A DNA stretch of 12,370 nt from Micavibrio aeruginosavorus (GCA_003241475.1 QFQB01000058.1:1-12370); one strand, 5' to 3'. Counted from the stretch's first letter, positions 1 to 8,116 are shown. Notes: generated by a model from the letters alone, not told the origin. Made by a program: numbers and translations.

Positions 1-1272
1 GACACCGATCGGGAAAAAATCGCTCAACTTGGCTGGGGCGGCGCGGCCATTTGGTACAACAAAATCGCGCAAATCAACGGCTCTCTCGTGACAGCCGTCA
101 GAAACATACCGCAGCCCAAGCTCATGCCCGCAACCATGGAGTATGTCAAAAGAGAGCAATTGTCGCAAAACTCGAATGTCCCTCTTAGCTATAAAATTCA
201 CTTGGCGGACGGAACCCCAATTGAATTCAATTCGTCCGTGGAAAAAGATACTGCTTATGTTTTGTCTGTTATTTACGAATATTGGGCCAAAGAAGATTCC
301 CGTCAGGATGCTATCGGCAATCAAACCAAACGAACAAGCAACATCTTCATCGATACCGTGAATGCTATCTTGGGAACACGCGGTCTGTTTGATATGTGTG
401 CCCGTGCTGATACGCATCCGCTGGCACAATTATCCACTCTGGGAAAAGGGCTGGTTGAAGCCTCTATACGAAATGTAGCACTTGCTATGTTTGGAACGCT
501 TGCAACAATTGGCAATGTGCCCTTTATCGGCGCAGCCGGTAGCGCTGCGGCAAGTATCTTGGTGAGCGTTGCAAGCGTAACACTTACAATGGGATTCTTG
601 CTCTTTTACGTTTTGCCATTTATGCCGTTCATTTATTTCTTCTTCTCTGTCGGCGGATGGATAAAAGGTATCTTCGAAGCCATGGTCGGCGTGCCTTTGT
701 GGGCGCTCGCGCACCTGCGCATAGACGGTGAAGGCATGCCAGGCGATGCGGCAAAAGACGGGTATTTCTTGATATTCGAAATCTTCTTGCGCCCCATTCT
801 CACTATCTTCGGCTTGCTTGCATCCATTGTCATCTTTGCTGCCATGGTCAAAGTATTGAACGAAATATTCAGCCTTGTTGTCGTCAACCTTGCAGGACAT
901 GACGAAAAGACAAAGACTGTCTGTGGCCAGCTGGTACAAGGAACACCGGGGACGAATGGCGATGCCGTCTCCTTCTTCCGCGGGCCAATCGACGAGCTGT
1001 TCTATACAGTTTTATATGCAATTATCGTCTATATGATCGGGCTGTCCTGTTTCAAACTGATTGACCTGATACCAAACAACATTTTGCGATATATGGGTCA
1101 GCAACTTCAGACCTTCAACGATATGGCTCAGGACCCTGCAGAGAACCTCATGAGAAACATGTCGGTTGCGGGTGGCACAACGTCACAAGCCCTCTCCGGC
1201 GTTGGAGGAAATGCCATGAAGGCCGCTGGTGAGCTTACGAAAGTCCCTGGCGAACTCGCGGCCCAGAAATAA
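1..1272 (+). CDS. DotA/TraY-family type IVB secretion membrane protein, 3' part (5' end outside window)
   Basis: The reading frame is open from base 1 and runs to TAA at 1270-1272, so the true start lies left of the window; the GTG at 88 is internal. The product is a polytopic inner-membrane protein of the DotA/TraY family, which forms part of the Dot/Icm or IncI-type conjugation apparatus. Hydrophobic segments lie at about 470-660, 775-850 and 1000-1070. The typical C-terminal core is visible: LPFMPFIYFFF, then WIKGIFEAMVGVPLWAL, HLRIDGEG, a GYF...EIFLRP stretch, and FYTVLYAIIVYM. The whole segment aligns by eye with the C-terminal half of the next gene, from the LGW..A.IW.NKIA motif at about 28-75 onward, so the two are tandem paralogues. 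The stop is 37 bases before the next ATG, which suggests one operon. Family assignment is confident. Whether it serves secretion or conjugation cannot be told from this window. Confidence 0.85.
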   Translation, partial: DTDREKIAQLGWGGAAIWYNKIAQINGSLVTAVRNIPQPKLMPATMEYVKREQLSQNSNVPLSYKIHLADGTPIEFNSSVEKDTAYVLSVIYEYWAKEDSRQDAIGNQTKRTSNIFIDTVNAILGTRGLFDMCARADTHPLAQLSTLGKGLVEASIRNVALAMFGTLATIGNVPFIGAAGSAAASILVSVASVTLTMGFLLFYVLPFMPFIYFFFSVGGWIKGIFEAMVGVPLWALAHLRIDGEGMPGDAAKDGYFLIFEIFLRPILTIFGLLASIVIFAAMVKVLNEIFSLVVVNLAGHDEKTKTVCGQLVQGTPGTNGDAVSFFRGPIDELFYTVLYAIIVYMIGLSCFKLIDLIPNNILRYMGQQLQTFNDMAQDPAENLMRNMSVAGGTTSQALSGVGGNAMKAAGELTKVPGELAAQK

Positions 1273-1309
1273 CCGATATGAAAATATATTCATGCGGTAA
1301 AGGAAGAAC

Positions 1310-4066
1310 ATGTTGAACGAGTTGGGCATATCCCGCAGCGACGCAGTGAAATACACGCTCCTGCCCCAAATACTCCCCCGGCTGTTCCGGTTATTCAGCA
1401 CGGGTTTTCGAGGCATACCTTTTTATATAGCCCTTGTTCTTAATACGGTTCGCATCATCCCCAACAACCACCCGGCGTTGAAGCCGAATGCCGCCGGAAA
1501 CTACTCCCTTTTAAAAGTTCTCGCCGCTGCCGCTGACAATCTTGTCTTCGACTTAAAAAATATCGACAAAATAACAATATTTTTTACGATTCTGATCGGT
1601 ATCGTGCTCATAATAGTGCAACTCATCATATGCGTTGCCGCACTCTTCGTGGCTCCATCCTACGCCTATAGCGGTCCGGGGCTTGGACCTCGTACGTTAG
1701 GAGAGTTTTTCAACAATGACACGCCGAACACCGATATCGCCTTTCGTATTCTCGATTACGTTTTTGGCGTTCCAGGCATTTTTACTTCTAATTTTACCGC
1801 AACGCCATTTCATGCAGGGCTCCACGCTCTGTTGGGTTTTTATTCTTTCGGCATTCTTCTGGTCGGAACATTCGTCATTATATATCTAGTTACAACGATT
1901 GTTTTGGAGACAGCGCAATCGGGAACGCCTTTTGGAGAAAGATTTAATAAGGCATGGGCTCCCGTGCGTCTGATTCTATTCTTTGGCCTGTTACTACCCA
2001 CAGGAAACGGGATAAATGCTGCACAATATATTTTGCTGAATGCCGCAAAATATGGATCTAATCTCGCGACCAATGGCTGGCTTCTTTTTGATCGCACAGT
2101 GCGTGGCCCCTATGTGGCCAACGCAGAACAATTGATCGCAGAGCCCCAAATTCCCGTCCTTCAAGATATTGGTGCGTTTATGACAGTGGCTCGCACCTGT
2201 TCATGGGCGGAAGGCCGTATTGAGAGCCTTGATATTCGTCCTTATATCGTTTTCGGCGCCGGCGAGGGCGGATCGATTGAGATGAACGGAGCTCCGGCCT
2301 TTGTTGATTTGGTAAGTCGTGCGCAAGGCGGTACGATTTTTATCCGTTACGGCGAAAAAAGTCAGGAAAAATATCCGACTGAAGCAGGCGCGGTTTTACC
2401 TTATTGTGGAGAATTGAGCTTAACGATTGTCGACCAAGCGCAGCCTGGTGCGGCCTACATGCAACAAGCCTATCTCGCGCTGTTAGGGTGCCTTTGGAAT
2501 GGAAATTCAGGCGGCATAGGCACCTGCCCTGATAATCTTTCCATGAATGATTTTGGCCGCGATTTTACATCAAGCTATTCAACAGTGCTTCCACGTAATC
2601 CTTATCCGGACATGACCAGGCACGTCGGCAGCATTCCCAAAACACTTTTCTTAAGTAGCATGTCTACGTTCATTCAAGAGGCTCTGACAGAAGCCATGCA
2701 ACGCCAACGTGTGCAAGACGGCTGGATTAATGACCCGGTACTACAGCTTGGTTGGGCCGGCGCAGGCATATGGTTCAATAAAATTGCAGAACAAAATGGT
2801 GCTGTAACGGCTGCAGTTCTTGCCGTTCCCAACATCAGACGCATGCCTCAAGTCATGGAATATATTCATACCGAGAAGAAAAAAGAAGATACCACGACAC
2901 CGATCACAGAACTTTACACACCCAATTATTCCTCTGGGAAGCCTGTTATATTTGAAGTTCCCGAACAACGCGAAGTCGCATTGGTTTTGAACCAGGCCTA
3001 CAAATATTGGGCGACAAAAGGCAGTGCTACAACAATGGAAAATATTCCTGAGTCAAAAGACAACGAATTATCCGGAAACATAATTATCGACACTATGAAC
3101 GTCTTTTTGGGCACGCGCGGCCTTTTCGACATGTGTAAAAACACGGACATTCATCCTTTGGCGCAATTATCCTCGGTCGGACGGGCTATGGTGGAGCATG
3201 CGATTAGCGCCTTTGCAGCAGCAGCGGGCTTTGGCGTGGGTGCAGGGATAGCGGCCGTGCTGGACAAATATAACATATCGCAAGTTCTTCAATCGGCCAG
3301 TGGTTTCTTCATTACATTTGCTATCATCGGCTTGATGATGGGGGTACTGCTTTATTACGTACTGCCTTTCCTGCCCTTCATTTATTTCTTTTTTGCCGTG
3401 ATGACATGGGTAAAAGGAATTTTCGAGGCAATGGTAGCCATGCCGTTGTGGGCGCTTGGGCATTTGCGCATAGATGGTGAAGGTGTTCCCGGTGATGGCG
3501 GCGCTATGGGGTATTACTACATTCTCGAAATTTTTCTCCGGCCTGTCTGCATTATTCTTGGTTTTTTGGGCGGCATCACGATTTTCACAGCCCTTGTAAA
3601 AGTGCTTCACAGTATTTTCTACTTGCTTATCAGCAACCTTGCTGGACACAACATCGACCCGAATACTGTTGGAGCATTTGATTGTTTCACACCAGAAGGA
3701 GAAGAAGCTCTGGGCAACGGAGCCGGTGGAGAAGTGTCTCAATTGGAGATGGCTCGCGGAACAGTCGATCAGTTTTTCTATACGGTCGTGTATGCCATTA
3801 TCGTGTACATGATGGCATTGCCCTGCTTCAAGCTTGTCGATCTTGTCCCCGACAACATTATGCGCTGGGTCGGCTCGGGCGTTAAGAGCTTCGGTGCAGG
3901 CGACGGCGATCCTGCACAGGGCTTGATGACAAACGTTGCCGCGGGCGGCTACTTGATTGGCGGAAACATACAGAACGTCGGTCAGGGCCTTTCGAGCAGT
4001 CTCAAAGCGAAGAACCAGAGCGCAAAAGCCAGGGACAATGCACCGCCGCCGCCAGCGGAAGAATAA
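1310..4066 (+). CDS. DotA/TraY-family type IVB secretion membrane protein, complete
   Basis: Complete 918-residue protein of the DotA/TraY family, an inner-membrane component of type IVB secretion or conjugation systems. The ATG at 1310 follows a good ribosome site (AAGGAAG at 1300-1306). An N-terminal stretch of about 87 residues, with an IIPNNHPALKPN motif, precedes the first strong membrane helix (about 88-113). A second helix (about 176-199) is followed by TPFGERFNKAWAPVR and a GLLLPTGNGINAAQYILL motif typical of the family. Residues about 260-620 form a long, mostly soluble loop, presumably periplasmic. The C-terminal core has helices near 663-700, 740-766 and 822-846 with WVKGIFEAMVAMPLWAL and HLRIDGEG between them. 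The last ~50 residues are Gly/Ser/Ala/Pro-rich. It is the second of two tandem paralogues and the last gene before a strong terminator. It looks more A+T-rich than pepA and its neighbours (by eye only). The family call is secure; substrate and partners are not shown here. Confidence 0.88.
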   Translation: MLNELGISRSDAVKYTLLPQILPRLFRLFSTGFRGIPFYIALVLNTVRIIPNNHPALKPNAAGNYSLLKVLAAAADNLVFDLKNIDKITIFFTILIGIVLIIVQLIICVAALFVAPSYAYSGPGLGPRTLGEFFNNDTPNTDIAFRILDYVFGVPGIFTSNFTATPFHAGLHALLGFYSFGILLVGTFVIIYLVTTIVLETAQSGTPFGERFNKAWAPVRLILFFGLLLPTGNGINAAQYILLNAAKYGSNLATNGWLLFDRTVRGPYVANAEQLIAEPQIPVLQDIGAFMTVARTCSWAEGRIESLDIRPYIVFGAGEGGSIEMNGAPAFVDLVSRAQGGTIFIRYGEKSQEKYPTEAGAVLPYCGELSLTIVDQAQPGAAYMQQAYLALLGCLWNGNSGGIGTCPDNLSMNDFGRDFTSSYSTVLPRNPYPDMTRHVGSIPKTLFLSSMSTFIQEALTEAMQRQRVQDGWINDPVLQLGWAGAGIWFNKIAEQNGAVTAAVLAVPNIRRMPQVMEYIHTEKKKEDTTTPITELYTPNYSSGKPVIFEVPEQREVALVLNQAYKYWATKGSATTMENIPESKDNELSGNIIIDTMNVFLGTRGLFDMCKNTDIHPLAQLSSVGRAMVEHAISAFAAAAGFGVGAGIAAVLDKYNISQVLQSASGFFITFAIIGLMMGVLLYYVLPFLPFIYFFFAVMTWVKGIFEAMVAMPLWALGHLRIDGEGVPGDGGAMGYYYILEIFLRPVCIILGFLGGITIFTALVKVLHSIFYLLISNLAGHNIDPNTVGAFDCFTPEGEEALGNGAGGEVSQLEMARGTVDQFFYTVVYAIIVYMMALPCFKLVDLVPDNIMRWVGSGVKSFGAGDGDPAQGLMTNVAAGGYLIGGNIQNVGQGLSSSLKAKNQSAKARDNAPPPPAEE

Positions 4067-4097
4067 CAAAAAACCCCGCATCTTGCGGGGTTTTTTG
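4067..4097. terminator. Bidirectional rho-independent terminator between dotA-like gene and mlaC
   Basis: Perfect inverted repeat beginning at the stop codon of the DotA-like gene: C AAAAAA CCCC GCA, loop TCT, TGC GGGG TTTTTT G, giving a 14-bp stem with a 3-base loop. The T run serves the + strand and the A run serves the - strand. It therefore ends both the DotA-like gene and mlaC, which converge on it. Confidence 0.9.
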
Positions 4098-4112
4098 TTG
4101 CTAAAGCTCTTT

Positions 4113-4774
4113 CTACTGGCGCAAATGCTGCAGCAAAGAATCGACGTTTCCGCCGCCTCGCTGAATCACGCTGGAAAAATCGGAGCGTTGCGTTTGCGAC
4201 ATGCTGACGCCTTCAACAATGATATCGACAACTTTATAGGCCCCGCCTTTGTTCCGCACACGCCAATCAACCTGCACTTGCGGACCGTCGTTCGGCACAA
4301 TAAAGGATGTCACCATCGTATCCTTGCCTTCCGGCCGGGCACTGCGAACATCGAATTTCTGCCCTTTGTAATCGGAGAAGCGTTGCGAATATACGCGCAC
4401 GATCATGTCGTTGAACAGCTTTTGGTACTCTTTTTGCTGGGCGGGAGTTGCTTTGTTCCAGTAAGCGCCCAGAGAAAAACGTCCGATCGTCGCCATATCA
4501 AAACTGTCGTTCAAAAGTTTTTTGAATTCGGCTGTTTTGCAGTCTGGGACATTTTAGCATCGCCTAGAAAGTTGATGCCGCGGTCGCCCATGCTGGATAT
4601 GAAATTTTTGGCCCCTTCCGTCATGCCGCTTTGGGCGGCAGTCGTTTTCGTCAAAAGGATCGACGACTTAACAACAGTCGGACGATAGTCATTCGAAGCG
4701 GCATAAGCCTGCACGACGCCGGCATTCAAAGCCACCAACGCAACAGATCCTAAAACAAAAAAGCGGGTATTCAT
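4113..4774 (-). pseudogene. mlaC: MlaC-type phospholipid-binding protein (Ttg2D family), split by a frame break
   Basis: MlaC is the periplasmic phospholipid carrier of the Mla pathway, shuttling lipid between the outer-membrane MlaA complex and the inner-membrane MlaFEDB transporter. The 5' part (4774 down to TGA at 4511-4513, 87 codons) has a ribosome site (AAGGA at 4781-4785), a signal peptide with likely cleavage near VQAYA-AS, and the start of the family domain (GAKNFISSMGDRGINFLGD). The 3' part (to 4113) continues in the -1 frame with family hallmarks: NDSFDMATIGRFSLGAYW, TPAQQKEYQKLFNDMIV, SQRFSDYKGQKFDV, VDWRVRNKGG, and VEGVSMSQTQRSDFSSVIQR. Together they give about 220 residues, the normal length, so nothing is missing except frame continuity. 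The TTG at 4512-4514 is probably not a real start. In the downstream frame AEFKKLL precedes NDSF, and adding one G at about 4531-4532 (CAG GCC) joins the halves naturally. I favour a one-base deletion or sequencing error; a programmed -1 shift is possible. It lies downstream of mlaA on the same strand. Confidence 0.85.
4517..4523 (-). other. Candidate -1 slippery heptamer (A AAA AAC) at the mlaC frame break
   Basis: On the - strand the 5' part of mlaC ends TCA AAA AAC TTT TGA. In the zero frame this contains A AAA AAC, a canonical X XXY YYZ slippery heptamer, one sense codon before the stop. A one-base backward slip would continue as CTT TTG AAC GAC and reach the 3' half of mlaC. No clear downstream stimulatory hairpin or upstream Shine-Dalgarno-like stimulator was recognised. 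The heptamer may be a coincidence of an A-rich Lys codon pair (the FKK of AEFKKLL) in the ancestral frame. Confidence 0.3.
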
Positions 4775-4803
4775 GTTCTATCCTTTTCTTGCGGTTCCAA
4801 TAA

Positions 4804-4826
4804 ATGTAGGTCGTCATCGACTACAT
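4804..4826. repeat. Inverted repeat (hairpin) in the mlaA-mlaC gap
   Basis: ATGTAG-g-TCG, loop TCAT, CGA-CTACAT: nine base pairs with one bulged G. On the - strand it lies in the leader of mlaC, directly after the larger hairpin at 4828-4866 and about 30 bases before the mlaC ATG. It has no T run of its own. Its function is unknown; it may stabilise or modulate the mlaA-mlaC transcript. Confidence 0.4.
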
Positions 4827-4827
4827 C

Positions 4828-4866
4828 AAAGGGGCCTTCAGCTACATGATAGCATCAGGCCCCTTT
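4828..4866. terminator. Hairpin between mlaA and mlaC, weak terminator or attenuator
   Basis: Perfect 10-bp inverted repeat AAAGGGGCCT / AGGCCCCTTT with a 19-base loop containing a small inner GCT/AGC stem. On the - strand it follows the mlaA stop codon by about 40 bases, but only three T residues come after the stem, so termination would be incomplete. No obvious promoter was seen between it and mlaC, so some read-through into mlaC is likely (inference). Confidence 0.45.
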
Positions 4867-4908
4867 TATAGAAAGTTTGCGGCAACGCGCCCTTGTGGGC
4901 GCGAAGCG

Positions 4909-5697
4909 TTAGTCCTGATAGTCCGGAATTTCTGGTCCAGACGCCGTTGACGGATCCATATCTCTGACCAAAGCCTGGCGACGCTGGTAATAAGCGCTAC
5001 GCACTGCAGCATAATAATCGAAGGAGTTGCGGCGCAGATCGTCGATAATATCGAGGTATTCTTCGCGCGTATCCACCACGCCCACACCAACGCGGGTATA
5101 ATGTAGCCACTCAAGATCATGATTGAACATGTAAATGCGGACAGGGTCGGCAAAGCTGTCAACCAACAAGCCTGTACCATCACGCAATGTGGATGGGCCT
5201 AGAACCGGAATAACCATATAAGGACCGTTACCCACGCCCCAAACTGCCAGCGTTTGGCCGAAATCTTCTTGTTCGTACGGAATGCCGCCTTGATCGGCAA
5301 TATCAAACAGACCGGCAACACCGATGGTAGTGTTGATCAACAGGCGGCCCGATGCATTGGCAAAGCCTTTCAAATCGCCCTGCAACAATTCGTTTGCCAT
5401 AACGATTGGTGATTTCAGGTTGCGCAGGAAATTGCGGACGCCGTTGCGGATAGGCTTGGGCGCTACATAGCGGTAGCCGCGCGCCACAGGCTCCAGAACG
5501 GCCTTGTCGATTCCTTCGTTCACTTTCATCATAAAACGGTTCGTGCCCTCGAACGGGTCACTGATCTGCTCATCTCCTGCCGTCAATGTGGCACTGCCGC
5601 TCGTCTCTTTTACACCTGTGCTGGCACAGCCTGTCACGACGAGCGAAACGGCCAAAGCGGCCAATATCGTATATTTTGATTGCGTTATAATTTTCAT
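4909..5697 (-). CDS. mlaA: MlaA (VacJ) family outer-membrane lipoprotein
   Basis: MlaA is the outer-membrane component of the Mla system; it removes misplaced phospholipid from the outer leaflet and passes it to MlaC. The 262-residue product starts with a lipoprotein signal whose lipobox ends VTGC, with Cys24 as the lipidated residue. The family core follows: DPFEGTNRFMMKVNEGID, PVARGYRYVAPKPIRNGVRN, FLRNL, INTTIGVAGLFDIADQGG, EDFGQTLAVWGVG.GPYMVIPVLGPSTLRDG, and DSFADP. Length and order of motifs are normal. The last ~25 residues are polar and end EIPDYQD. The ribosome site before the ATG is weak (TTAGG, or GGGGA further upstream). It lies 197 bases downstream of lptG on the same strand in an A+T-rich gap, and mlaC follows after two hairpins. 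Neighbouring mlaC supports the Mla role. Confidence 0.93.
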   Translation of the reverse strand: MKIITQSKYTILAALAVSLVVTGCASTGVKETSGSATLTAGDEQISDPFEGTNRFMMKVNEGIDKAVLEPVARGYRYVAPKPIRNGVRNFLRNLKSPIVMANELLQGDLKGFANASGRLLINTTIGVAGLFDIADQGGIPYEQEDFGQTLAVWGVGNGPYMVIPVLGPSTLRDGTGLLVDSFADPVRIYMFNHDLEWLHYTRVGVGVVDTREEYLDIIDDLRRNSFDYYAAVRSAYYQRRQALVRDMDPSTASGPEIPDYQD

Positions 5698-5894
5698 AAC
5701 CTAATATATCCCCAAAACTCCGAAATAATCCCGTAGTAAAAATAACAAAAGTGTCTTTACAACGAATTAACCATATTTCGAATTCAATCTATTATTCTGA
5801 AAAATAAGAACTTTTCTAAGATCCCCTTCAGAGTACCCTGCAAGATACACGGCTATAGACCCAAATCAATCCGCCCTGCACCATTTTTTGAAAA

Positions 5895-6995
5895 TCATCC
5901 ATCCTCTGTTGTAAGAATGACACTGACTCCCAGCGATAAGGCAATCAAAGGCGGGAACCATGCGGCCAATATCACCGGAATTTGGTCCGAAGCCCCCAGA
6001 GCTTTGAGAAAGCTTGAGGCAAAAAATACCATAAAACCGATGACAACCCCGCCTCCGATCATCAAGGCCGTCGGCTGGAAGCGGGTCATTCGCAAAGACA
6101 CGGTGGCGGCCAGTATCACCATCGCCGCGAACAGCAGCGGCTGGGCCAGCAAAGTCTGAAAATGGATGCGCAATTTTTTAGAATCGAATCCCGTCGCCTC
6201 CATGGTTTTGATATACCCCGGCAAGGACCAGAAAGGCGTTTGCTCCGGTGTTGAAAAACTCTCTTCGATTTCATTCACCGTAAGATTCGTCGCCAAAGCC
6301 TCCGAGCCCGTCATCACAGGCTGCCCGCCGGCATTCGTCGTGACGTTATAGAATGTCCAATTCCCGCTGCTCAGCACAGCCGTCTGCGCATCCGTGCGCT
6401 TGATGAAGTCTCCATCCTTCGTAAAAAAGAAAACCGTGACGCCGGTCAACCGCCATTCGGGCATCTTCACGCGCTCGGCATGCAGGATGAATCCGCCGTC
6501 ATCTGTTTTTTGCCGCAGCCATAAGCCCTGCTCGCCGATGGAAACCGTATTTTCCTTCGCCTGAAGATACGCAACTTCCAGAGCCTGATACCGTGCAATC
6601 AGCAGCGCGCCTATGGGGTTTATCACCGCCATATGAAAGATGCCTATCAAAAGTGAAACGCCGACGATCGGCCCTAAAAATTGCCACACGGAAAGTCCCG
6701 CCGCGCGGACTATGACCAGCTCATGACGCCGCACCAAAAACCAGAAAGTATAAAGCGCGCTGAACAGCACGGCGAAAGGCAGGATAATCTGCCCTATCTC
6801 GGGAAGCTTCAGCAATCCCATCTCGAGCACCAGCGTAAAAGGGACGTTTTCGAACTTGGCTGCGCGGCGTAGCAATTCTACGGTTTCGAACAGATACACG
6901 ATCCCCAGCAAAATGCCGAGCAATTGCAAAAAAGACGCTGTGTAAACACGCGCAAGATAGCGGCTCAACGTCGGCGGAAAAAAATTCTTCATCAT
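5895..6995 (-). CDS. lptG: LptG, lipopolysaccharide export ABC transporter permease
   Basis: LptG and LptF form the membrane pair that, with the ATPase LptB, extracts lipopolysaccharide from the inner membrane and feeds it to LptC. The 366-residue product (from the ATG at 6995) has the family layout: one N-terminal helix (LLGILLGIVYLFETVELL), two more helices (EIGQIILPFAVLFSALYTFWFL and LGPIVGVSLLIGIFHMAVINP) separated by the coupling segment RRHELVIVRAAGLS, a central periplasmic beta-jellyroll domain, and three C-terminal helices. The start at 6995 is preferred to 7013. It has AAGGGA five bases upstream, and ATGA overlaps the lptF stop, the usual sign of translational coupling. A further ATG at 6992 cannot be excluded. 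The neighbour lptF supports the assignment. No convincing terminator was seen after the gene, so transcription may continue into mlaA. Confidence 0.92.
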   Translation of the reverse strand: MMKNFFPPTLSRYLARVYTASFLQLLGILLGIVYLFETVELLRRAAKFENVPFTLVLEMGLLKLPEIGQIILPFAVLFSALYTFWFLVRRHELVIVRAAGLSVWQFLGPIVGVSLLIGIFHMAVINPIGALLIARYQALEVAYLQAKENTVSIGEQGLWLRQKTDDGGFILHAERVKMPEWRLTGVTVFFFTKDGDFIKRTDAQTAVLSSGNWTFYNVTTNAGGQPVMTGSEALATNLTVNEIEESFSTPEQTPFWSLPGYIKTMEATGFDSKKLRIHFQTLLAQPLLFAAMVILAATVSLRMTRFQPTALMIGGGVVIGFMVFFASSFLKALGASDQIPVILAAWFPPLIALSLGVSVILTTEDG

Positions 6996-8116
6996 CCAAG
7001 TCCCTTGATCCATTGGCGGGCGCGCAATCTTGTCCCGTCCGACATAGGGCTCAACAGATAAAAACAGACGATAAGCGGTACAAAGACCAGCGCATACATC
7101 ATAACCAATCCCGCTATACTTTCCTTTGCAAGATTATAGGCAACAAGATAAAGCCCCTGTAGCACAACGACGCTACCGCTTGCGATGACGATCCGCCAGG
7201 CAAGTCCGCGGCGATCGACAAATCCCAGCATCAGCGAGCATAAGGATACCAGCGTAAAAGTGACGGCCAGAAACGGCGAAACAAAGCGCCTGTGCGCCTC
7301 AATGCGAAATTCGCGCTTTTTCTTGTCTGTGTCCACGGCCTGTTTGTCCGGAAACAAAAGCTCGCCGAGCGTGCGTTCGTCCGGCTCCCGCCAGCGCTGG
7401 CGCACAGGGCCGGCTTCCGGAAGGTCCAGAGAATAACGCTCGAAATCGAGACGGTTTAACGCACCCGTTTTTGGATTGTAGTCTTGCCGCGAGCCGTTAT
7501 AGACAACGACCTGTTGCCCCTCTTCATCGCTCACGATAACGCCGCGCTTGGCCAGAATGGTGACAGGCGGCGTTGTTGGATCGCGCGAATCGTGGATCAA
7601 AAGACCCTCAAGAGCGCCGTCATCAGCCCGATGATGCACATAAACCGTCAAATCCTTGCCGATGGCGTTGAAAATGCCGTCGCGCAACAAAAGCGCCGAA
7701 TATTGGGCCTTGATGGTTACGCGCATTGTTTGCATTTTCGACAGCGAGAGCGGCGCGATCCATGCGGTAATCACGAAGACAACGAGCGTGATGATCGCCG
7801 CCAGCATCAAGGCGGGCCGTGACAAGCGCAAGGGCGAATAGCCCGATGATTTCATGACGACCATCTCGCTGTCCGAACTCATGCGGTTATAGATGAAGAC
7901 CGTGCCGATCATCAGCGCGATAGGCAGGATCACCTCGAAAAAGCGCGGCATCGCCAGGAACGTCAAAATGAGGAAAGAAAAACTCGACGCGCCGGAATTG
8001 ATAATAAGCTCGAGGAAGCGCAGCGACTGCGTGAGCATGATAACAGCCGCAAGAGAGAGCGCCGTAAACAGCGTCGCCCACAAGACATTTTTCAAAAGAT
8101 AGCGGTCATAGACCAT
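6992..8116 (-). CDS. lptF: LptF, lipopolysaccharide export ABC transporter permease
   Basis: Partner permease of LptG in the Lpt lipopolysaccharide exporter of the inner membrane. From the ATG at 8116 it has 374 residues, close to the family norm, and begins MVYDRYLLKNVLWATLFTAL, so the first helix starts almost at once as in other LptF proteins. A longer frame begins at an ATG at 8185 (397 residues). That start has no ribosome site, lies one base from an inverted repeat, and adds 23 hydrophilic residues not usual in the family. The shorter start also lacks a strong ribosome site, so the choice is an inference. Three N-terminal helices with the coupling stretch SSDSEMVVMKSSGYSPLRLS, a periplasmic domain with VVVYNGSRQDYNPKTGAL, and three C-terminal helices are visible. 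Its stop overlaps the lptG start. It is divergent from pepA, as in many proteobacteria. Confidence 0.92.
   Translation of the reverse strand: MVYDRYLLKNVLWATLFTALSLAAVIMLTQSLRFLELIINSGASSFSFLILTFLAMPRFFEVILPIALMIGTVFIYNRMSSDSEMVVMKSSGYSPLRLSRPALMLAAIITLVVFVITAWIAPLSLSKMQTMRVTIKAQYSALLLRDGIFNAIGKDLTVYVHHRADDGALEGLLIHDSRDPTTPPVTILAKRGVIVSDEEGQQVVVYNGSRQDYNPKTGALNRLDFERYSLDLPEAGPVRQRWREPDERTLGELLFPDKQAVDTDKKKREFRIEAHRRFVSPFLAVTFTLVSLCSLMLGFVDRRGLAWRIVIASGSVVVLQGLYLVAYNLAKESIAGLVMMYALVFVPLIVCFYLLSPMSDGTRLRARQWIKGLG
7001..7006 (-). promoter_or_regulatory. Ribosome binding site of lptG
   Basis: AAGGGA on the - strand lies inside the last codons of lptF, five bases before the ATG at 6995. It favours that start over the upstream ATG at 7013, which would precede this site. 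Confidence 0.65.

Noticed and set aside
3167..4081. Long open frame (304 codons) on the - strand opposite the DotA-like gene
   Set aside because: It lies opposite a well-supported gene, its translation is His/Cys-rich with no family look, and it runs into the terminator.
4511..4514. TTGA overlap read as two separate coupled genes
   Set aside because: The second frame carries the C-terminal two thirds of MlaC with no signal peptide and a TTG start inside the domain; two independent genes make no sense for this family.
3957..4688. Open frame of 243 codons on the + strand
   Set aside because: It crosses the end of the DotA-like gene, a strong terminator and the antisense of mlaC; both real genes explain the sequence.
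5698..5894. Possible mlaA promoter or lptG terminator in the A+T-rich gap
   Set aside because: Several weak -10/-35-like strings and a repeated TGCAGGG exist, but none forms a convincing promoter or terminator hairpin.
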